A DNA stretch of 5,776 nt from Promethearchaeota archaeon (GTDB lineage: Archaea; Asgardarchaeota; Lokiarchaeia; Sigynarchaeales; SOKP01): positions 1 to 5,776 of the forward strand of contig JAEOUI010000183.1 in assembly GCA_016839425.1 (NCBI GenBank), given 5' to 3'. Shown here piece by piece: positions 4,621-5,776 of this stretch (its first letter is position 1; each line of letters starts with the position of its first letter). The notes beneath the pieces were generated by a model, which saw nothing but the letters and a program-made list of their open reading frames with translations, ran no database searches and was not told where the DNA came from. The position numbers and the translations under genes are program-made.

Positions 4621-5775
4621 TTAAGCTTCCCAATCGGCTATTCTTTCCAAGCACTTAATGTATAAAGCGCGCACCTCGTTAAGATCTGATGTTTTAAGCA
4701 CATCTAACTTAAATGTTTTAAGGAGTGAGCTAAAATTAGGATAGTTTTCGGGGTTACATTTCGTTAGAAAAGCACAATTTAGAGCATTTACGAGATTCGA
4801 TGCGTTATTACTCACATGCGTCTTGATTGCTTCTTTCCCCGCCTCCATTATTTCTCGAGTTACTTCGGAAAACATGTCTGAAACGACGCTTGAATCCGTT
4901 AGGTTTTGATGTTTTATAGCTTGTGATTGTACTAATTTTCGTCTTTGGATGGGATCCAAATAAGTCATTTTTGGCTTTGCTTGTTCTTGAGCGTCAAGGG
5001 ATTCAATTTTTTCCATTGTCGATTTTTCTAGAGTAGCAACATCGGTTTCAGGCGTATCTTTCTTGGTTTCGACAGCAACGCTAGCCGCTGATTGAGGTAT
5101 CACATCAGCAGGTTTTGCGTCCTTTGTGGCCTTTTCAAATATATTAATCGGTTCAACTTTAGCAAAAAGTTCCTTGACAAGTGGAGAAGATTCAGGATTG
5201 ATGTCCATTACATCTGCAATAATCCGAATCATCTTGTTCCTATTTTCCCTTCGATTAGCAACCATAGGATAAGTTTTGAGCTTGAAGAAATTTTCAACTT
5301 GTTCAACCGATAAAGCACCTCTTAAATCCTGCTTGTTTGCAATAATTGCCGAACGAGCACTAGGCACCTCACTCTGGATGAGCTCCAAGAAAAATATGCT
5401 TTTATCAAGATTGTTCTGCGTTGAATCAGTCACTACCAAGACCGCTTGACTCCCTCGTAAGAATCCCTTCCACAAGTATTTAAATTCGTCTTGACCTGCA
5501 AAGTCAAACAATCGGAATTTTAATTTCCCCACTTGTATCGTGGCAACATCGCCCGAAATCGTTGGTATGTGTTGGAGCGGCAAGGCGTCCATCTTAATGA
5601 GAGATTTTATGGTAGTTTTTCCAACTCCTGCAAATCCCACGACAGCTATCTTGGTTGGAATGTTCTGATGCATTAAATCGATTTCCTTGTCTAATTCTTC
5701 AAATTTTAGATTAGACATCTGCTTCTTAAGAATTTCCAATCGATATCGCTTGATAAACTTGTTTTTAAAGCTCAC
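4621..5775 (-). CDS. Arf-like small GTPase with long C-terminal helical extension
   Basis: This 384-residue protein reads from a GTG at 5775, one base from the window edge, so the true start may lie outside; the ATG at 5718 (residue 20) is another option. Residues 1-38 are Lys-rich and probably helical. The GTPase domain (about 41-205) shows G1 GFAGVGKTT (47-55), G2 T72 in PTISGDVATI (like Arf PTIGFNVETV), G3 DFAGQDEF (91-98, with catalytic-type Q95), Arf-like LWKGFLRGSQAVLVVTDS (101-118), and G4 NKQD (147-150). The usual G5 CAT/SAK motif is not clear; TYPMVA (168-173) is in its place. After about 207 comes a low-complexity Ala/Lys/Glu/Thr linker to about 270, then a probably helical region (271-384) that I do not recognise. 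Such eukaryote-like GTPases are abundant in Asgard archaea. No Gly2 myristoylation site or C-terminal prenylation Cys motif is seen. The GTPase fold is firm; the cellular role is unknown. Confidence 0.9.
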   Translation of the reverse strand: MSFKNKFIKRYRLEILKKQMSNLKFEELDKEIDLMHQNIPTKIAVVGFAGVGKTTIKSLIKMDALPLQHIPTISGDVATIQVGKLKFRLFDFAGQDEFKYLWKGFLRGSQAVLVVTDSTQNNLDKSIFFLELIQSEVPSARSAIIANKQDLRGALSVEQVENFFKLKTYPMVANRRENRNKMIRIIADVMDINPESSPLVKELFAKVEPINIFEKATKDAKPADVIPQSAASVAVETKKDTPETDVATLEKSTMEKIESLDAQEQAKPKMTYLDPIQRRKLVQSQAIKHQNLTDSSVVSDMFSEVTREIMEAGKEAIKTHVSNNASNLVNALNCAFLTKCNPENYPNFSSLLKTFKLDVLKTSDLNEVRALYIKCLERIADWEA

Positions 5776-5776
5776 G

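Noticed and set aside
5092..5313. A 73-codon plus-strand frame inside the GTPase gene
   Set aside because: It is antisense to the end of the G domain and the linker of a clear GTPase, with no ribosome binding site or domain seen.

Overview
The window looks like a piece of an archaeal chromosome, most likely from an Asgard-type archaeon. Three genes are archaeal/eukaryotic information-processing types: a replication factor C small subunit, the exosome subunit Csl4, and a METTL5-like rRNA adenine methyltransferase. They sit beside a eukaryote-like Arf/Ras-superfamily small GTPase with a long C-terminal extension, which is the main reason for suggesting Asgard. The DNA is A+T-rich, genes are short and closely packed, and upstream regions carry TATA-like elements rather than bacterial -35/-10 promoters. 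No phylogeny or database search was possible, so the Asgard assignment is an inference.

Layout. 1-412 (minus): N-terminal 137 codons of the RFC small subunit, running off the left edge. 413-623: A+T-rich divergent intergenic region with a 9-bp direct repeat, a possible 20-codon mini-ORF and a good BRE/TATA candidate. 624-1463 (plus): very A+T-rich class I SAM methyltransferase of unknown substrate, flanked by an imperfect direct repeat. 1639-2943 (plus): complete enolase with all catalytic residues. 2980-3639 (minus): METTL5-like methylase, convergent with enolase, whose Lys-rich 3' end doubles as a T-rich termination tract for enolase. 3640-3753: divergent promoter region. 3754-4353 (plus): Csl4, followed 36 bp later by a 75-residue alpha/beta protein resembling the KEOPS subunit Pcc1 (4390-4617). 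4621-5775 (minus): Arf-like GTPase with a roughly 175-residue C-terminal extension, converging on the small ORF with a 3-bp gap.

Functional themes. RFC loads the sliding clamp for replication. Csl4 is the RNA-binding cap of the exosome. The METTL5-like enzyme probably modifies small-subunit rRNA, and the Pcc1-like protein, if correctly read, would belong to tRNA t6A synthesis. Enolase is central glycolysis/gluconeogenesis. Apart from the probable csl4/small-ORF operon, the genes look like separate transcription units.

No tRNA, rRNA, CRISPR array, insertion sequence or transposase was seen. The least explained items are the C-terminal region of the GTPase, the small protein after Csl4, and the A+T-rich methyltransferase with repeat-like flanks.
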